Assembly: GCF_018388425.1 (NCBI RefSeq) | Contig: NZ_CP074406.1 | Location: 3,038,001-3,102,000, forward strand | From: Nocardioides faecalis | GTDB lineage: Bacteria; Actinomycetota; Actinomycetes; Propionibacteriales; Nocardioidaceae | Direction of reading: 5' to 3' | DNA length: 64,000 bases | Part shown: positions 35,856-44,387 of the stretch, piece after piece | Numbering within the stretch: position 1 is the stretch's first letter | Layout of the letters: each line of letters opens with the position of its first letter | Position numbers and translations under genes: made by a program | The notes under the pieces: model-generated | Seen by the model: the letters and a program-made list of their open reading frames with translations, nothing else | Database searches by the model: none | Told to the model about the DNA's origin: nothing

Positions 35856-37472
35856 TCAGTGGAAGAAGTGCCGGGTGCCGGTGAAGTACATGGTCACGCC
35901 GTGCTTCTTGCACAGCTCGACGGTCAGCTCGTCGCGCACGGAGCCGCCCGGCTGCACGATCGCCTTCACGCCGGCCTCGATGAGGATCTGCGGCCCGTCC
36001 TCGAAGGGGAAGAACGCATCCGAGGCGGCGACCGCCCCACGGGCACGCTCGACGGCGCCCTCGGGACCCTCGACGAGGGTGTTGGCGCGCTCCACGGCGA
36101 GCTTGCAGGAGTCCACGCGGTTGACCTGGCCCATGCCGATGCCCACCGCGCCGCCGTCCTTGGCGAGCAGGATCGCGTTGGACTTCGCCGCCCGCACCGC
36201 GCGCCAGGCGAACGCCAGGTCCGCCAGCGTCTGCTCGTCGGCGGCCTCGCCACTGGCCAGCGTCCAGCTGGCGGGGTCGTCGCCCTCGGCCTGGAACCGG
36301 TCGGCGTGCTGGACCAGCAGCCCGCCGCTGATCGGGCGGGTCTCGACGCCACCGGCGGTGAGCGGCTCGGCGAGGAGGATGCGGATGTTCTTCTTGCGCG
36401 CCAGGACCTCGACCGCGCCGTAGTCGTAGCCGGGCGCGACGATGACCTCGGTGAAGACCTCGGCGACCTGCTCGGCCATCTCCACCGAGACGGGGACGTT
36501 GGTGGCGATGACGCCGCCGAAGGCGGAGACCGGGTCGCACTCGTGGGCCCGGCGGTGCGCCTCAGCGACGTCGGCGCCGACCGCGATGCCGCACGGGTTG
36601 GCGTGCTTGATGATCGCCACCGTCGGCAGGTCGCCGTGGTCGTAGGCCGCGCGGCGGGCCGCGTCGGTGTCGACGTAGTTGTTGTACGACATCTCCTTGC
36701 CGTGCAGCTGGGTGGCCGCGGCCAGCCCGCCCGCGCCCTGGCCCGAGGTGTACAGCGCGGCCGGCTGGTGCGGGTTCTCGCCGTAGCGCAGCACGGCCGC
36801 CTTGTCCCAGGTCGCGCCGATCCAGGCAGGGAAGCCCGTGGACTCGCCGTCGACGGCGGAGGAGTCGGTGAGCACGCTGCCCATCCAGGAGGCCACCTGG
36901 ACGTCGTACGTCGCGGTGTGCACGAACGCCTTCGCGGCCAGCACCTTGCGCTCGGCGTAGGTGAAGCCGCCGCTGCGGGCCGCCTCGAGGGCGCGCGGGT
37001 AGTCGGCGCGGTCGGTGACGATCGCGACGGAGGGGTGGTTCTTCGCGGCGGCGCGGACCATGGACGGGCCGCCGATGTCGATCTTCTCGATGCAGTCGTC
37101 CACGCCGGCGCCGGAGGCGACGGTGGCAGCGAAGGGGTACAGGTTGACCACGACCAGGTCGAACGGGGCGACGTCGAGCGCCGCGAGCTGTGCGACGTGC
37201 TCGGGCAGGCGCCGGTCGGCGAGGATGCCGGCGTGCACCCGGGGGTGCAGCGTCTTGACCCGGCCGTCGAGGCACTCGGGGAACCCGGTGAGGTCCTCCA
37301 CCTTGGTGACCGGCAGCCCGAGGTCGTCGATCAGCGCCGCCGATCCGCCGGTGGAGACCAGCTCGACACCCGCCTCGTGCAGGCCGCGGACGAGGTCCTC
37401 GAGGCCGGTCTTGTCGAAGACGGAGATCAGCGCGCGCTTGATCGGCACCTGCTTGGCGGACGTGTCGCTCAC
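35856..37472 (-). CDS. purH: bifunctional AICAR transformylase / IMP cyclohydrolase
   Basis: Last two steps of IMP synthesis: formylation of AICAR by 10-formyl-THF, then cyclisation. The 538-residue protein has the N-terminal MGS/cyclohydrolase domain ([32 protein letters not shown]) and the C-terminal transformylase with the conserved KHANPCGIA and a terminal TGTRHFFH. The GTG start has GAGGAG about 10 bases upstream. That ribosome site can be paired by a helix just downstream of a ZTP riboswitch, so translation is probably raised when the AICAR-related alarmone ZTP accumulates. folD follows. Confidence 0.98.
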   Translation of the reverse strand: MSDTSAKQVPIKRALISVFDKTGLEDLVRGLHEAGVELVSTGGSAALIDDLGLPVTKVEDLTGFPECLDGRVKTLHPRVHAGILADRRLPEHVAQLAALDVAPFDLVVVNLYPFAATVASGAGVDDCIEKIDIGGPSMVRAAAKNHPSVAIVTDRADYPRALEAARSGGFTYAERKVLAAKAFVHTATYDVQVASWMGSVLTDSSAVDGESTGFPAWIGATWDKAAVLRYGENPHQPAALYTSGQGAGGLAAATQLHGKEMSYNNYVDTDAARRAAYDHGDLPTVAIIKHANPCGIAVGADVAEAHRRAHECDPVSAFGGVIATNVPVSVEMAEQVAEVFTEVIVAPGYDYGAVEVLARKKNIRILLAEPLTAGGVETRPISGGLLVQHADRFQAEGDDPASWTLASGEAADEQTLADLAFAWRAVRAAKSNAILLAKDGGAVGIGMGQVNRVDSCKLAVERANTLVEGPEGAVERARGAVAASDAFFPFEDGPQILIEAGVKAIVQPGGSVRDELTVELCKKHGVTMYFTGTRHFFH

Positions 37473-37485
37473 TTCGGGTTCAGCT

Positions 37486-37521
37486 CCTCATCGGTGGTGG
37501 GATCGTTCGATCTCGATGAGG
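37486..37521 (-). promoter_or_regulatory. Shine-Dalgarno-sequestering helix (expression platform) of purH
   Basis: On the minus strand, CCTCATCG immediately after the riboswitch can pair with CGATGAGG, an 8-bp perfect match with a 20-base loop. The second arm covers the first four bases of the purH GAGGAG site; the first arm abuts the riboswitch 3' end. This is the expected layout of a translational OFF switch. The pairing is seen directly; the switching is inferred. Confidence 0.6.
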
Positions 37522-37617
37522 GCACCCAGGCGGTCGATGCCGGTCTCGCCCGGGTGCGCCGTGCGCTCCCGGCCACTCCCTGGTGGTTGCCCACCTGCGC
37601 CAGTCGTGGTGGGCACA
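37519..37617 (-). ncRNA. ZTP (pfl) riboswitch in the purH leader
   Basis: Read on the minus strand, the leader contains the conserved ZTP-aptamer blocks in order and at sensible spacing. First is CACGACTGGCG, then a GTGGGCAACCAC hairpin followed by AGGGAG, then a variable stem region (CCGGGAGC...GAGACCGG), then the 3' block CCGCCTGGGTGCC. This class senses ZTP/ZMP, intermediates that build up when 10-formyl-THF is short, and typically precedes purH, folD or formyl-THF synthase genes. Here it sits about 46 bases before purH, with folD downstream in the same direction. Exact 5' limit is uncertain by several bases. Confidence 0.88.
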
Positions 37618-37677
37618 TCGTAGTGGCGATCGCGCTCGGCGGCACGTTGGCGAGCGGACGCCCAGCCCTGTGCGGGC

Positions 37678-38634
37678 TCAGCGGCGGCCGAAGTCCTGGG
37701 TCCAGTAGGCGCGCCCGTCACGGGCGCGGACGACGTGCCCGACGCCGATCTCGGTGAAGGAGCAGTTCAGGATGTTGCGGCGGTGCCCGGGACTGTTCAT
37801 CCAGTCCCGCATCACCTCGGTGGCGCTGCGCTGCCCGGCCGCGATGTTCTCCCCCAACAGCTGCCAGGACCGGTAGCCGGCGGCCTCGATCCTGTCGGCG
37901 AAGGTGCGCCCGTCGAGGGAGTCGTGGCTGAAGTAGTTGCGCGCCGCCATGTCGGCACTGTGGCCCCGGGCGGCGGCCCGCAGCCGGGCCTCCATGACCA
38001 GCGGTCCGCAGCCCGCCGCGGCACGCTCGCGGTTCGCCAGCGTGAGCACCTGCCGCTCGGTCGTGGTGCCGATCGGAGCGCCGCGTGAGATCACCACGCG
38101 GCTCGGGGTGACGGCGGCGGCGCGCTTCTTGCCACGCACCTTCGCCCGCGGGGCCAGGACCCGGACCTTGAGGCGGCTCACCGACGCGGGCACCGACAGC
38201 GCGACGCGGACGTTGAACGTGCCGGTCTTGCGGGTGCGCGTGGTGGCCACGCGCTGCCAGGCTCCCTTGCCGTGGTGCACCTGGACCCGGATCTTGCGGG
38301 GCCCGCCGGGCACCTTGCCGCGCACCCGCACCACCTGGCCGTTGCTGATCCGGTTGGGCTTCACAGCGAGCCGGGTGCCCTTGCGCACCGCGCGAGCGTC
38401 CACCGTCGGTGCCGGCGCGGCGGCCGTCGCGGCACGGGTGCCGGCCGCACCGCCCGCACGGGCGCTGCCCGGCGCGAGCAGCGTGCCGGCCGCGACCACG
38501 GCACCGAGCAGGACCACCACGAGCGTGCGGTAGGCACGGCGGCCAGCGCCAACCGGTGCGTCGCGGTACGGGTCACGGTGCGGGCGGGCGCGCGGCGCCG
38601 GGACGGAGGTGGAAGCAGGGTCTGGGGCCAGCAT
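37678..38634 (-). CDS. secreted CAP (SCP/PR-1)-domain protein
   Basis: A 318-residue exported protein. A basic N-terminus and hydrophobic segment (TLVVVLLGAVVAAGTLL) form a signal peptide or anchor. A beta-rich region of about 110 residues follows (VRKGTRLAVKPNRISNGQVV ... VRVLAPRAKV). The C-terminal CAP domain (about residues 200-318) has VLTLANRERAAAG, RGHSADMAARNYFSH, GENIAAGQRSATEVMRDW and NSPGHRRNILN, the CAP cavity histidines and glutamate. Function of bacterial CAP proteins is mostly unknown. It separates purN from purH on the same strand, an unusual insertion. AAGG lies 10 bases before the ATG. Confidence 0.9.
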   Translation of the reverse strand: MLAPDPASTSVPAPRARPHRDPYRDAPVGAGRRAYRTLVVVLLGAVVAAGTLLAPGSARAGGAAGTRAATAAAPAPTVDARAVRKGTRLAVKPNRISNGQVVRVRGKVPGGPRKIRVQVHHGKGAWQRVATTRTRKTGTFNVRVALSVPASVSRLKVRVLAPRAKVRGKKRAAAVTPSRVVISRGAPIGTTTERQVLTLANRERAAAGCGPLVMEARLRAAARGHSADMAARNYFSHDSLDGRTFADRIEAAGYRSWQLLGENIAAGQRSATEVMRDWMNSPGHRRNILNCSFTEIGVGHVVRARDGRAYWTQDFGRR

Positions 38635-38725
38635 GCGACGCCGCCTTCGGATGGGGAGCGGGGGTTCTTTACCCAATAGTGGGGATGGAATCGGGAAGGA
38701 CAAGTCGCGACGCGCGCGGCCGGGA

Positions 38726-38755
38726 GTCTCCGGACGGGGAGGTCTCCGGACGGGG
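38726..38755. repeat. two 14-bp direct repeats between purN and the CAP gene
   Basis: GTCTCCGGACGGGG occurs twice with a 16-bp period just past the purN stop and about 100 bases upstream of the CAP start. Each copy contains the palindrome TCCGGA. It could be operator half-sites or chance in GC-rich spacer. Confidence 0.6.
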
Positions 38756-38762
38756 GGACGGC

Positions 38763-39377
38763 TCAACGGCCGAAACGGACGCGCCGACCCTCGACGGTGA
38801 CGCCCTCGCGGGCGATCCGGCCGACCGCCTCGACCAGCATCGCGCGCTCGGCGACCTTGATCCGCTCGTGCAGCGTCTCCTCGGAGTCGTCGGCCTCGAC
38901 GGGCACGGCCGCCTGCGCCACGATCGCGCCGGTGTCGACGCCCGCGTCGACGAGGAACAGCGTGGCGCCGGTGACCTTGACGCCGTACGCCAGGGCGTCG
39001 CGCGGGCCGTGCATGCCGGGGAAGGCCGGCGACAGCGCCGGGTGCGTGTTGAGGGTGCGGCCGCCGAAGCGGTCCAGGAAGGCGGGACCGACGAGCTTCA
39101 TGAACCCGGCGAGCACCACCAGGTCCGGCTCGTGGCGGGCGACCTCCGCGGCGAGCACGGCGTCCCAGGCCGCGCGGTCGGCGTGCTCGCCCACCCGGAC
39201 GACGAAGGTGGGGATGCCGGCGCGCTCGGCGCGCGCGAGCCCTTCGATCCCGTCGCGATCGGCGCCGACCGCGACCACGCGGGCGCCGTACGACTCCTGG
39301 GCGCAGGCATCGAGGAGCGCTTGGAGGTTGGTGCCGGAGCCGGACACCAGGACGACGAGACGCTGGGGGCTGGGCAC
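38763..39377 (-). CDS. purN: phosphoribosylglycinamide formyltransferase
   Basis: Third step of purine synthesis: formyl transfer from 10-formyl-THF to GAR. The 204-residue protein has the phosphate loop VSGSGTNLQALL (11-22) and the catalytic triad N110, H112 and D148, in LNTHPALSP and DAGVDTGAI, equivalent to E. coli N106, H108 and D144. The GTG start has no clear ribosome site, so the true start could differ by a few codons. It lies downstream of the PerM-like gene, from which a 12-bp tandem repeat separates it. Confidence 0.96.
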   Translation of the reverse strand: MPSPQRLVVLVSGSGTNLQALLDACAQESYGARVVAVGADRDGIEGLARAERAGIPTFVVRVGEHADRAAWDAVLAAEVARHEPDLVVLAGFMKLVGPAFLDRFGGRTLNTHPALSPAFPGMHGPRDALAYGVKVTGATLFLVDAGVDTGAIVAQAAVPVEADDSEETLHERIKVAERAMLVEAVGRIAREGVTVEGRRVRFGR

Positions 39378-39423
39378 GGCCGGATTCTAGGGCGGTGCGG
39401 CTGCGGCGGCAGTGCGGGGCTCA

Positions 39424-39471
39424 GGGCCGGGCCCAGCGCCGGGCCCAGCGCCGGGCCCAGCGCCGGGCTCA
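39424..39471. repeat. 12-bp tandem repeat between the PerM-like gene and purN
   Basis: Four near-perfect copies of the unit GCCGGGCCCAGC fill most of the 91-base gap and reach the PerM stop. GGGCCC makes each unit self-complementary, so the RNA could form several alternative hairpins just upstream of purN. Confidence 0.85.
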
Positions 39472-40791
39472 GTGCCGCCCGGGGAGCCGGGAGGTCACGG
39501 CGTCGCGCGCCGAGGCCAGTCGGCCCGCGCCGTCGCGCTGCCACCAGCACACGAGCACGGCACCCACCAGCCCGCCGATGCCGAACGAGGTCACGGCGTG
39601 CAGCAGCACGTCGAAGGTGTACGGCCCGACCTCGCTCATCCGGCCCGGCCCCACGGCGCCGCCGGCGAGGACGGTCACCACGGCCAGCGCGACGCCCGCG
39701 ACGATGCCGCCGGCACAACCACGGATCGCGGCGCGGTCCCAGGCCAGTACCGGTCGATCGCGCTGCACCCGGGCGGCGATCACGAAGGCCAGGAGCACCG
39801 GGACGAGCATCAGCCAGTCGGTCCACCACGGCGTCGGCCCCTGGTCGGGCAGCGCGGCCAGCAGGGGGAACATCGGCAGCGGCCCCAGCACCACCAGCCC
39901 GGTGGAGACCGTGGTGCCGGTGCCGACGGTGAAGCCCGGCCCCAGCGCGTAGGCGCTGGAGAACAGCACCGCGTTGGGCAGCACGAGCGCGGTGATCACC
40001 ACGAGCAGGGTGAGCGCGCCCGCGTCGGCGTGCAGCTGGGAGACCACGTTCGCGGCGGTCGAGAAGTCCCAGACGAAGGCGCCGGCGAGCAGCAGCGCGC
40101 TCAGCGCGAGCCAGGCGCGCAGCACGCGCCAGGCCACCAGTGCGACGTCGCGGACGGCGGCCGGGACGGCAGGCAGCCAGATCGCGGCGCGGCCGGACCC
40201 GAAGGCGATGGCCGTGGTGCCGACCCCGCCGGCGAGCAGGAGCGAGAACAGCACCAGCCGCGGCTGACTGGGCGCCGAGACGGCGGTCGCGGCCGTCGCG
40301 GCGGCGAGCACCGCGACCACCACGTAGCCGACGGCGAACAGGGCACCGGCGAGCGGGACGGTCCAGTCGCGCTCACCGTCCGCGATCCGGTCGGCATCGG
40401 GACCGTGCCCGGAGACCGACTCCCCCACCCGGTGCCCCAGCCGCCACGCCGTCCAGGCGCAGAGCAGGGTGAGCCCCAGCGGGATCGCGGTGATCCGGAT
40501 GCCCTCGACGGCCACCGTGGAGCCGTGTGCGGCCAGCCAGCCGTGCGCGCCCACGCGCAGCGCGCCGCTGGGGGTGCCCTGGCTGCCGGCATCGGTGAGG
40601 AACCAGCCCACGACGGCGAGCGCCAGGCAGACCAGCAGGGGGCCGCCGGCCGCGATCGCACCGCCGAGGGTGGCGGTGGGCACCAGCGGCCGCTGGGTGG
40701 CCAGGTCGCGGCGCAACTCGGCGTCGGTCCGGTGTCCCGAACCGCGGGACCGGGAGGAGCGACGGGCCGGGGGCGACTGCAGCGACGTCAT
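39469..40791 (-). CDS. PerM/DUF6350-type polytopic membrane protein
   Basis: A 440-residue protein with about nine to ten predicted membrane helices after a short Ser/Arg-rich N-terminus. Composition and position directly before purN-purH and near sucCD match the DUF6350 family, whose mycobacterial member PerM (Rv0955) stabilises cell division under stress. No catalytic motif is visible. ATG at 40791 is preceded only by a weak GGGCGG, so the start is approximate. Divergent from the membrane sigma-like gene by 121 bases. Confidence 0.78.
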   Translation of the reverse strand: MTSLQSPPARRSSRSRGSGHRTDAELRRDLATQRPLVPTATLGGAIAAGGPLLVCLALAVVGWFLTDAGSQGTPSGALRVGAHGWLAAHGSTVAVEGIRITAIPLGLTLLCAWTAWRLGHRVGESVSGHGPDADRIADGERDWTVPLAGALFAVGYVVVAVLAAATAATAVSAPSQPRLVLFSLLLAGGVGTTAIAFGSGRAAIWLPAVPAAVRDVALVAWRVLRAWLALSALLLAGAFVWDFSTAANVVSQLHADAGALTLLVVITALVLPNAVLFSSAYALGPGFTVGTGTTVSTGLVVLGPLPMFPLLAALPDQGPTPWWTDWLMLVPVLLAFVIAARVQRDRPVLAWDRAAIRGCAGGIVAGVALAVVTVLAGGAVGPGRMSEVGPYTFDVLLHAVTSFGIGGLVGAVLVCWWQRDGAGRLASARDAVTSRLPGRH

Positions 40792-40912
40792 GGTCCGCCC
40801 ATCTTCACGCCCGCAGCCACGGGTGGGCGGGGCGCCACGCCGCAACAGCCCAGGTTGCACCCGCAGACGCGGTTGGGCAGGGCCCCGGGCCGGGTCGTAC
40901 GGTTGTCCGATC

Positions 40913-43312
40913 ATGACCGCACCACCTCCCAGCGCCTCTTCCGGAGACGGTTCCCTGCCCGGGGGCCGGCCCCGACGCGGCGGCGCCCGGCGCGCCGCGC
41001 CGCCGGCGGGCGGCGGCTTCGGTGGTTTCGGCGGCGGCTTCGGCGGCAGGTCACGGGGGACGTCCGGCGGCTCCGGCGACGACGACCGCCCCGGTGACGG
41101 CTCGAGCGAGGATCCCGGCAAGGGCTCCGGCAAGGGCTCCGGCAAGGGCTCCGGCAAGGGCTCCGGCAAGGGCTCCGGCAAGCGCGCCGACAAGGGCTCC
41201 GACAAGGGCTCCGGCGACCGGGCCGGTGACCGCCGGCGCGACCGCCCGGGCCGCGTAGCCCGGGACCGCTCGGAGGACCGGCCCGGCCGTGAGGCACGTG
41301 AGCGGTCCGGAGGGCGCTCCAGCGGGCCGTCCAGTGAGCCGTCCACTGCTCCCCCGCCCGGTCCGACCGCGGGTCCCGCGGCGGGCCGCAGGGGCGGGCC
41401 GGCGTACGTCACCCAGGCCGAGCTCACCGAGACCTTCGACGCGTTCTACCGCACCAGCCGCGACCGGCTGCTGCTCCAGACCTTCGCGCTGACCGGCGAC
41501 CTCACCGTGGCCCGCAGCGCGGTCCGCGAGGCGTACGTCGTCGCCTGGCACCACTGGCGCAAGATCTCGCGCCTGGAGGACCCCGAGATGTCGGTGCGCC
41601 CGACCGCGTGGCGCATCGCGCTGCGCCGGCGCAGCACCCGGCCGATGCGCCGCCGCAAGGACGTCGACCCGCAGAGCCGACGCACCCTCGACGCCCTCGG
41701 CGCGCTGCCGCTGCCGCAGCGCAAGGCCCTGCTGCTCACCCAGCTCGCCGCGGTGACGATGGCGGAGATGGCCCAGGAGGTCGCCCTGCCGCTGGACGCC
41801 GCCGAGCGAGAGCTGCAGCACGGGGCGGCACGGATGGCCACCCAGCTGGAGATCCCCACCTCCGCGATCCCGCTGGCGCTGTCGTCGCTGGCCGCGACGA
41901 CCCGCGACGTCACGTGGCCGCGGGTCACCATCATCCGCCGCGCCGGGATCGCCCGGCGCCGGGTGCACACCGCCGTCGGCGCGACCGCCGCGGTGGTCGC
42001 GCTCGTCGCGGGTGGTGCGGTCGCGGTGGACAGCACGGGCGCCCGGCCCGCGCTGGACCGCGAGGCTCTGCCCAGCACCTCGGCGCCGCCACCGGCCAGC
42101 CCGGCGGTGAGCGCGCTGCCGGCCACCGCGCTGCTCGGCGTGGACGCCGTGCAGCGGGCCCTGCCCCGGGCCAAGTGGGCCGAGGGCGCCACCGTGGACA
42201 ACTCCGAGGGCAACGGCCGCCTGCTGCCGTGCCAGCCTGTCCGCTACGCCGACCCGAGGGGCACCGCGGCCTGGGCGCGCACCTTCCGCGCCGGCGCCGC
42301 GAACTCCGGCCCCACCCGCACGGTCACCCAGTTCGCCGAGGCGTCGCTGAACGAGCGTCGTGCCTCCGGCACCTTCCGGCGCACGGTGCGCTGGTTCGCC
42401 GGGTGCCCCTCGCCCGGCGACGACCCCAAGGCCGTGCCCCGGATCCAGCTCGTCAGCACCGCCTCGGTCAGCGGCATCGGCGACCGGGCCGCGGTGATGG
42501 TGCTGCGGTCGCGGGCCGAGGACGCCACGACGTACGTCATCGGGGTGGCCCGCACCGGGCTGTTCACCACCACGGTCTCGTTCGCGACGCCGGCTCCCCC
42601 GCAGAGCGCCAACCGCGACGGCGTGGTGAAGCTGCTGGCCGCGGCCGTGTCCCGGATGTGCGCGCTGGCCGGCGGCGGACCGTGCGCGGAGAAGAAGCAG
42701 GTGCTGAGTGCCCGGGACGCCTTCCGCACCGGCGAGGTCCCGTGGCTGCTCTCCGAGGTCGACCTGCCGCCGCTGAGCAAGGAGCGCGGCCGCTGGGTCG
42801 GGACGCCGGTGCTGGACCTGACCGAGGACCGCGCCGACGCCGGCGCCATCGGCTGCGACACCATCCACCTCTTCGGCAGCTTCCGCAAGCAGCGGATCGC
42901 CGACAACCAGTACCGCGCCTTCGTCATCGACGGAGCCAAGCTGCCGACCGAGTTCGGCATCACCGAGACCGTCGGCTCGCTGCCGGCGACGAGCGCGCGT
43001 GCGTTCGTCAAGCGGCTGCGTGAGCAGATCGCCGCCTGCCCCGACCGGGACGAGAGCGCCGGCACGGAGGTCCGCGAGCTCGCCCGGAGCGACGCCGGCC
43101 CCCGCTCGCTGAGCGCGTGGCGGCTGAGCACCGCCCTGCCCGGGGACCGCACTGTCGAGTACGACGTCGCGGTGGTGCGCCGCGGCGGTGCCCTGGCGCT
43201 GCTGGTGTTCGTGGCCGCGCCCCGCGCGCAGATGGCTCCCTCGGACTTCGTGGCGCTCGCTCGACGTGCCGGCGAGCGGCTCGCCGAGATGCCGCCCTAC
43301 GACGCCGGCTGA
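40913..43312 (+). CDS. sigma-70-like protein fused to a membrane helix and duplicated external domain
   Basis: A 799-residue mosaic. Residues 1-165 are disordered, rich in Gly, Arg and GKGS repeats. Residues 170-240 resemble sigma region 2 (LTETFDAFYRTSRDRLLLQT, then SAVREAYVVAWHHWRKI). Residues 258-312 resemble sigma region 4 (GALPLPQRKALLLTQLAAVT). One membrane helix (354-373) follows, then about 425 external residues in two halves that look like a tandem duplication; the second half ends in a DFVALARRAGERL motif. The sigma parts are divergent, so DNA binding is unproven. It may be a membrane-tethered ECF sigma factor with its own sensor, or a protein that reuses the fold. Start chosen at ATG 40913; ribosome site weak. 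Confidence 0.8.
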   Translation: MTAPPPSASSGDGSLPGGRPRRGGARRAAPPAGGGFGGFGGGFGGRSRGTSGGSGDDDRPGDGSSEDPGKGSGKGSGKGSGKGSGKGSGKRADKGSDKGSGDRAGDRRRDRPGRVARDRSEDRPGREARERSGGRSSGPSSEPSTAPPPGPTAGPAAGRRGGPAYVTQAELTETFDAFYRTSRDRLLLQTFALTGDLTVARSAVREAYVVAWHHWRKISRLEDPEMSVRPTAWRIALRRRSTRPMRRRKDVDPQSRRTLDALGALPLPQRKALLLTQLAAVTMAEMAQEVALPLDAAERELQHGAARMATQLEIPTSAIPLALSSLAATTRDVTWPRVTIIRRAGIARRRVHTAVGATAAVVALVAGGAVAVDSTGARPALDREALPSTSAPPPASPAVSALPATALLGVDAVQRALPRAKWAEGATVDNSEGNGRLLPCQPVRYADPRGTAAWARTFRAGAANSGPTRTVTQFAEASLNERRASGTFRRTVRWFAGCPSPGDDPKAVPRIQLVSTASVSGIGDRAAVMVLRSRAEDATTYVIGVARTGLFTTTVSFATPAPPQSANRDGVVKLLAAAVSRMCALAGGGPCAEKKQVLSARDAFRTGEVPWLLSEVDLPPLSKERGRWVGTPVLDLTEDRADAGAIGCDTIHLFGSFRKQRIADNQYRAFVIDGAKLPTEFGITETVGSLPATSARAFVKRLREQIAACPDRDESAGTEVRELARSDAGPRSLSAWRLSTALPGDRTVEYDVAVVRRGGALALLVFVAAPRAQMAPSDFVALARRAGERLAEMPPYDAG
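41117..41212 (+). repeat. 12-bp tandem repeat encoding GKGS
   Basis: Five perfect copies of GGCAAGGGCTCC, then three degenerate copies, in frame in the disordered N-terminus of the sigma-like membrane protein. Length variation by slippage is likely. Confidence 0.9.
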
Positions 43313-43343
43313 GCCTCCCGGGCCGCGCTCAGGAGCCCGCCGG

Positions 43344-43376
43344 CCCGGGCAGTCACCCGGGCAGTCACCCGGGCAG
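43344..43376. repeat. short direct repeat CCCGGGCAGTCA
   Basis: Two full copies and a partial third of a 12-bp unit lie just after the stop of the sigma-like gene and before the terminator. Probably a slippage product; no function is apparent. Confidence 0.6.
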
Positions 43377-43389
43377 CGACGTGAGAACG

Positions 43390-43427
43390 CGAGAGCCCGC
43401 CACCTCCGGGGAGGTGGCGGGCTCTCG
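43390..43427. terminator. bidirectional terminator between the sigma-like gene and sucD
   Basis: A perfect 18-bp stem (CGAGAGCCCGCCACCTCC) with a 2-base centre, between two convergent stops (43312 on plus, 43460 on minus). The strongest simple hairpin in the window. Confidence 0.9.
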
Positions 43428-43459
43428 TCGTACGGGCCTGCGGGCCGCAGGACCTCAGG

Positions 43460-44356
43460 TCACAGCGACTTCAGGATCTCCCGGGCGAGCTCGGCGGTGG
43501 CGGACGGCGTCTTGCCGACCTTCACGCCGACGGCCTCGAGGGCCTCCTGCTTGGCGGCCGCGGTGCCGGCGGAACCGGAGACGATGGCGCCGGCGTGGCC
43601 CATCGTCTTGCCCTCGGGCGCCGTGAAGCCGGCCACGTAGCCGACGACCGGCTTCGTGATGTGCTCCTTGATGTAGTCCGCGGCGCGCTCCTCGGCGTCG
43701 CCGCCGATCTCGCCGATCATCACGATGACCTTGGTCTCCGGGTCGTCCTCGAACGCCTGCAGCGCGTCGATGTGGGTGGTGCCCACGATCGGGTCGCCGC
43801 CGATGCCGATGGCGGTGGAGAAGCCGAAGTCACGCAGCTCGAACATCATCTGGTAGGTCAGCGTGCCCGACTTCGACACGAGACCGACCGGGCCCTTGCC
43901 CGCGATGGTGTGCGGGGTGATGCCGGCCAGCGACTCGCCCGGCGTGATGATGCCGGGGCAGTTCGGGCCGATCATCCGGGTCTTCTTGCCCTGCAGGTAG
44001 GACCAGACCTCGGCGGTGTCCTGGACCGGGACGCCCTCGGTGATGACGACGATCAGCGGCATCTCGGCGTCGATGGCCTCGATGGCGGCGGCCTTGGTGA
44101 AGGCCGGCGGCACGAACAGCACCGAGACGTTGGCGCCGGTCTCCTTCATCGCCTCCGCGACGGTGCCGAACACGGGGAGCTCGACGTCGTTGCCGTCGGC
44201 GTCCTTGTGGCTGACGGTCGTGCCGGCCTTGCGGGCGTTCACGCCGCCCACGATCGTGGCACCCGAGTCGAGCATCAGCGCGGTGTGCTTGGCACCCATG
44301 CCGCCCGTGATGCCCTGGACGATGATGCGGCTGTCCTTGTTGAGGTAGATGGACAT
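43460..44356 (-). CDS. sucD: succinyl-CoA synthetase alpha subunit
   Basis: Forms succinate and nucleoside triphosphate from succinyl-CoA together with SucC, TCA cycle. The 298-residue protein has the CoA-binding Rossmann start ([20 protein letters not shown]), [12 protein letters not shown], and the phosphorylated active-site histidine H254 in [10 protein letters not shown]. It follows sucC by 31 bases on the same strand. A strong terminator lies downstream. Succinyl-CoA from the mutAB pathway in this window also feeds this enzyme. Confidence 0.98.
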   Translation of the reverse strand: MSIYLNKDSRIIVQGITGGMGAKHTALMLDSGATIVGGVNARKAGTTVSHKDADGNDVELPVFGTVAEAMKETGANVSVLFVPPAFTKAAAIEAIDAEMPLIVVITEGVPVQDTAEVWSYLQGKKTRMIGPNCPGIITPGESLAGITPHTIAGKGPVGLVSKSGTLTYQMMFELRDFGFSTAIGIGGDPIVGTTHIDALQAFEDDPETKVIVMIGEIGGDAEERAADYIKEHITKPVVGYVAGFTAPEGKTMGHAGAIVSGSAGTAAAKQEALEAVGVKVGKTPSATAELAREILKSL

Positions 44357-44387
44357 CTCTGTTATCGCTTCCTGTCTATCTCTCGGC

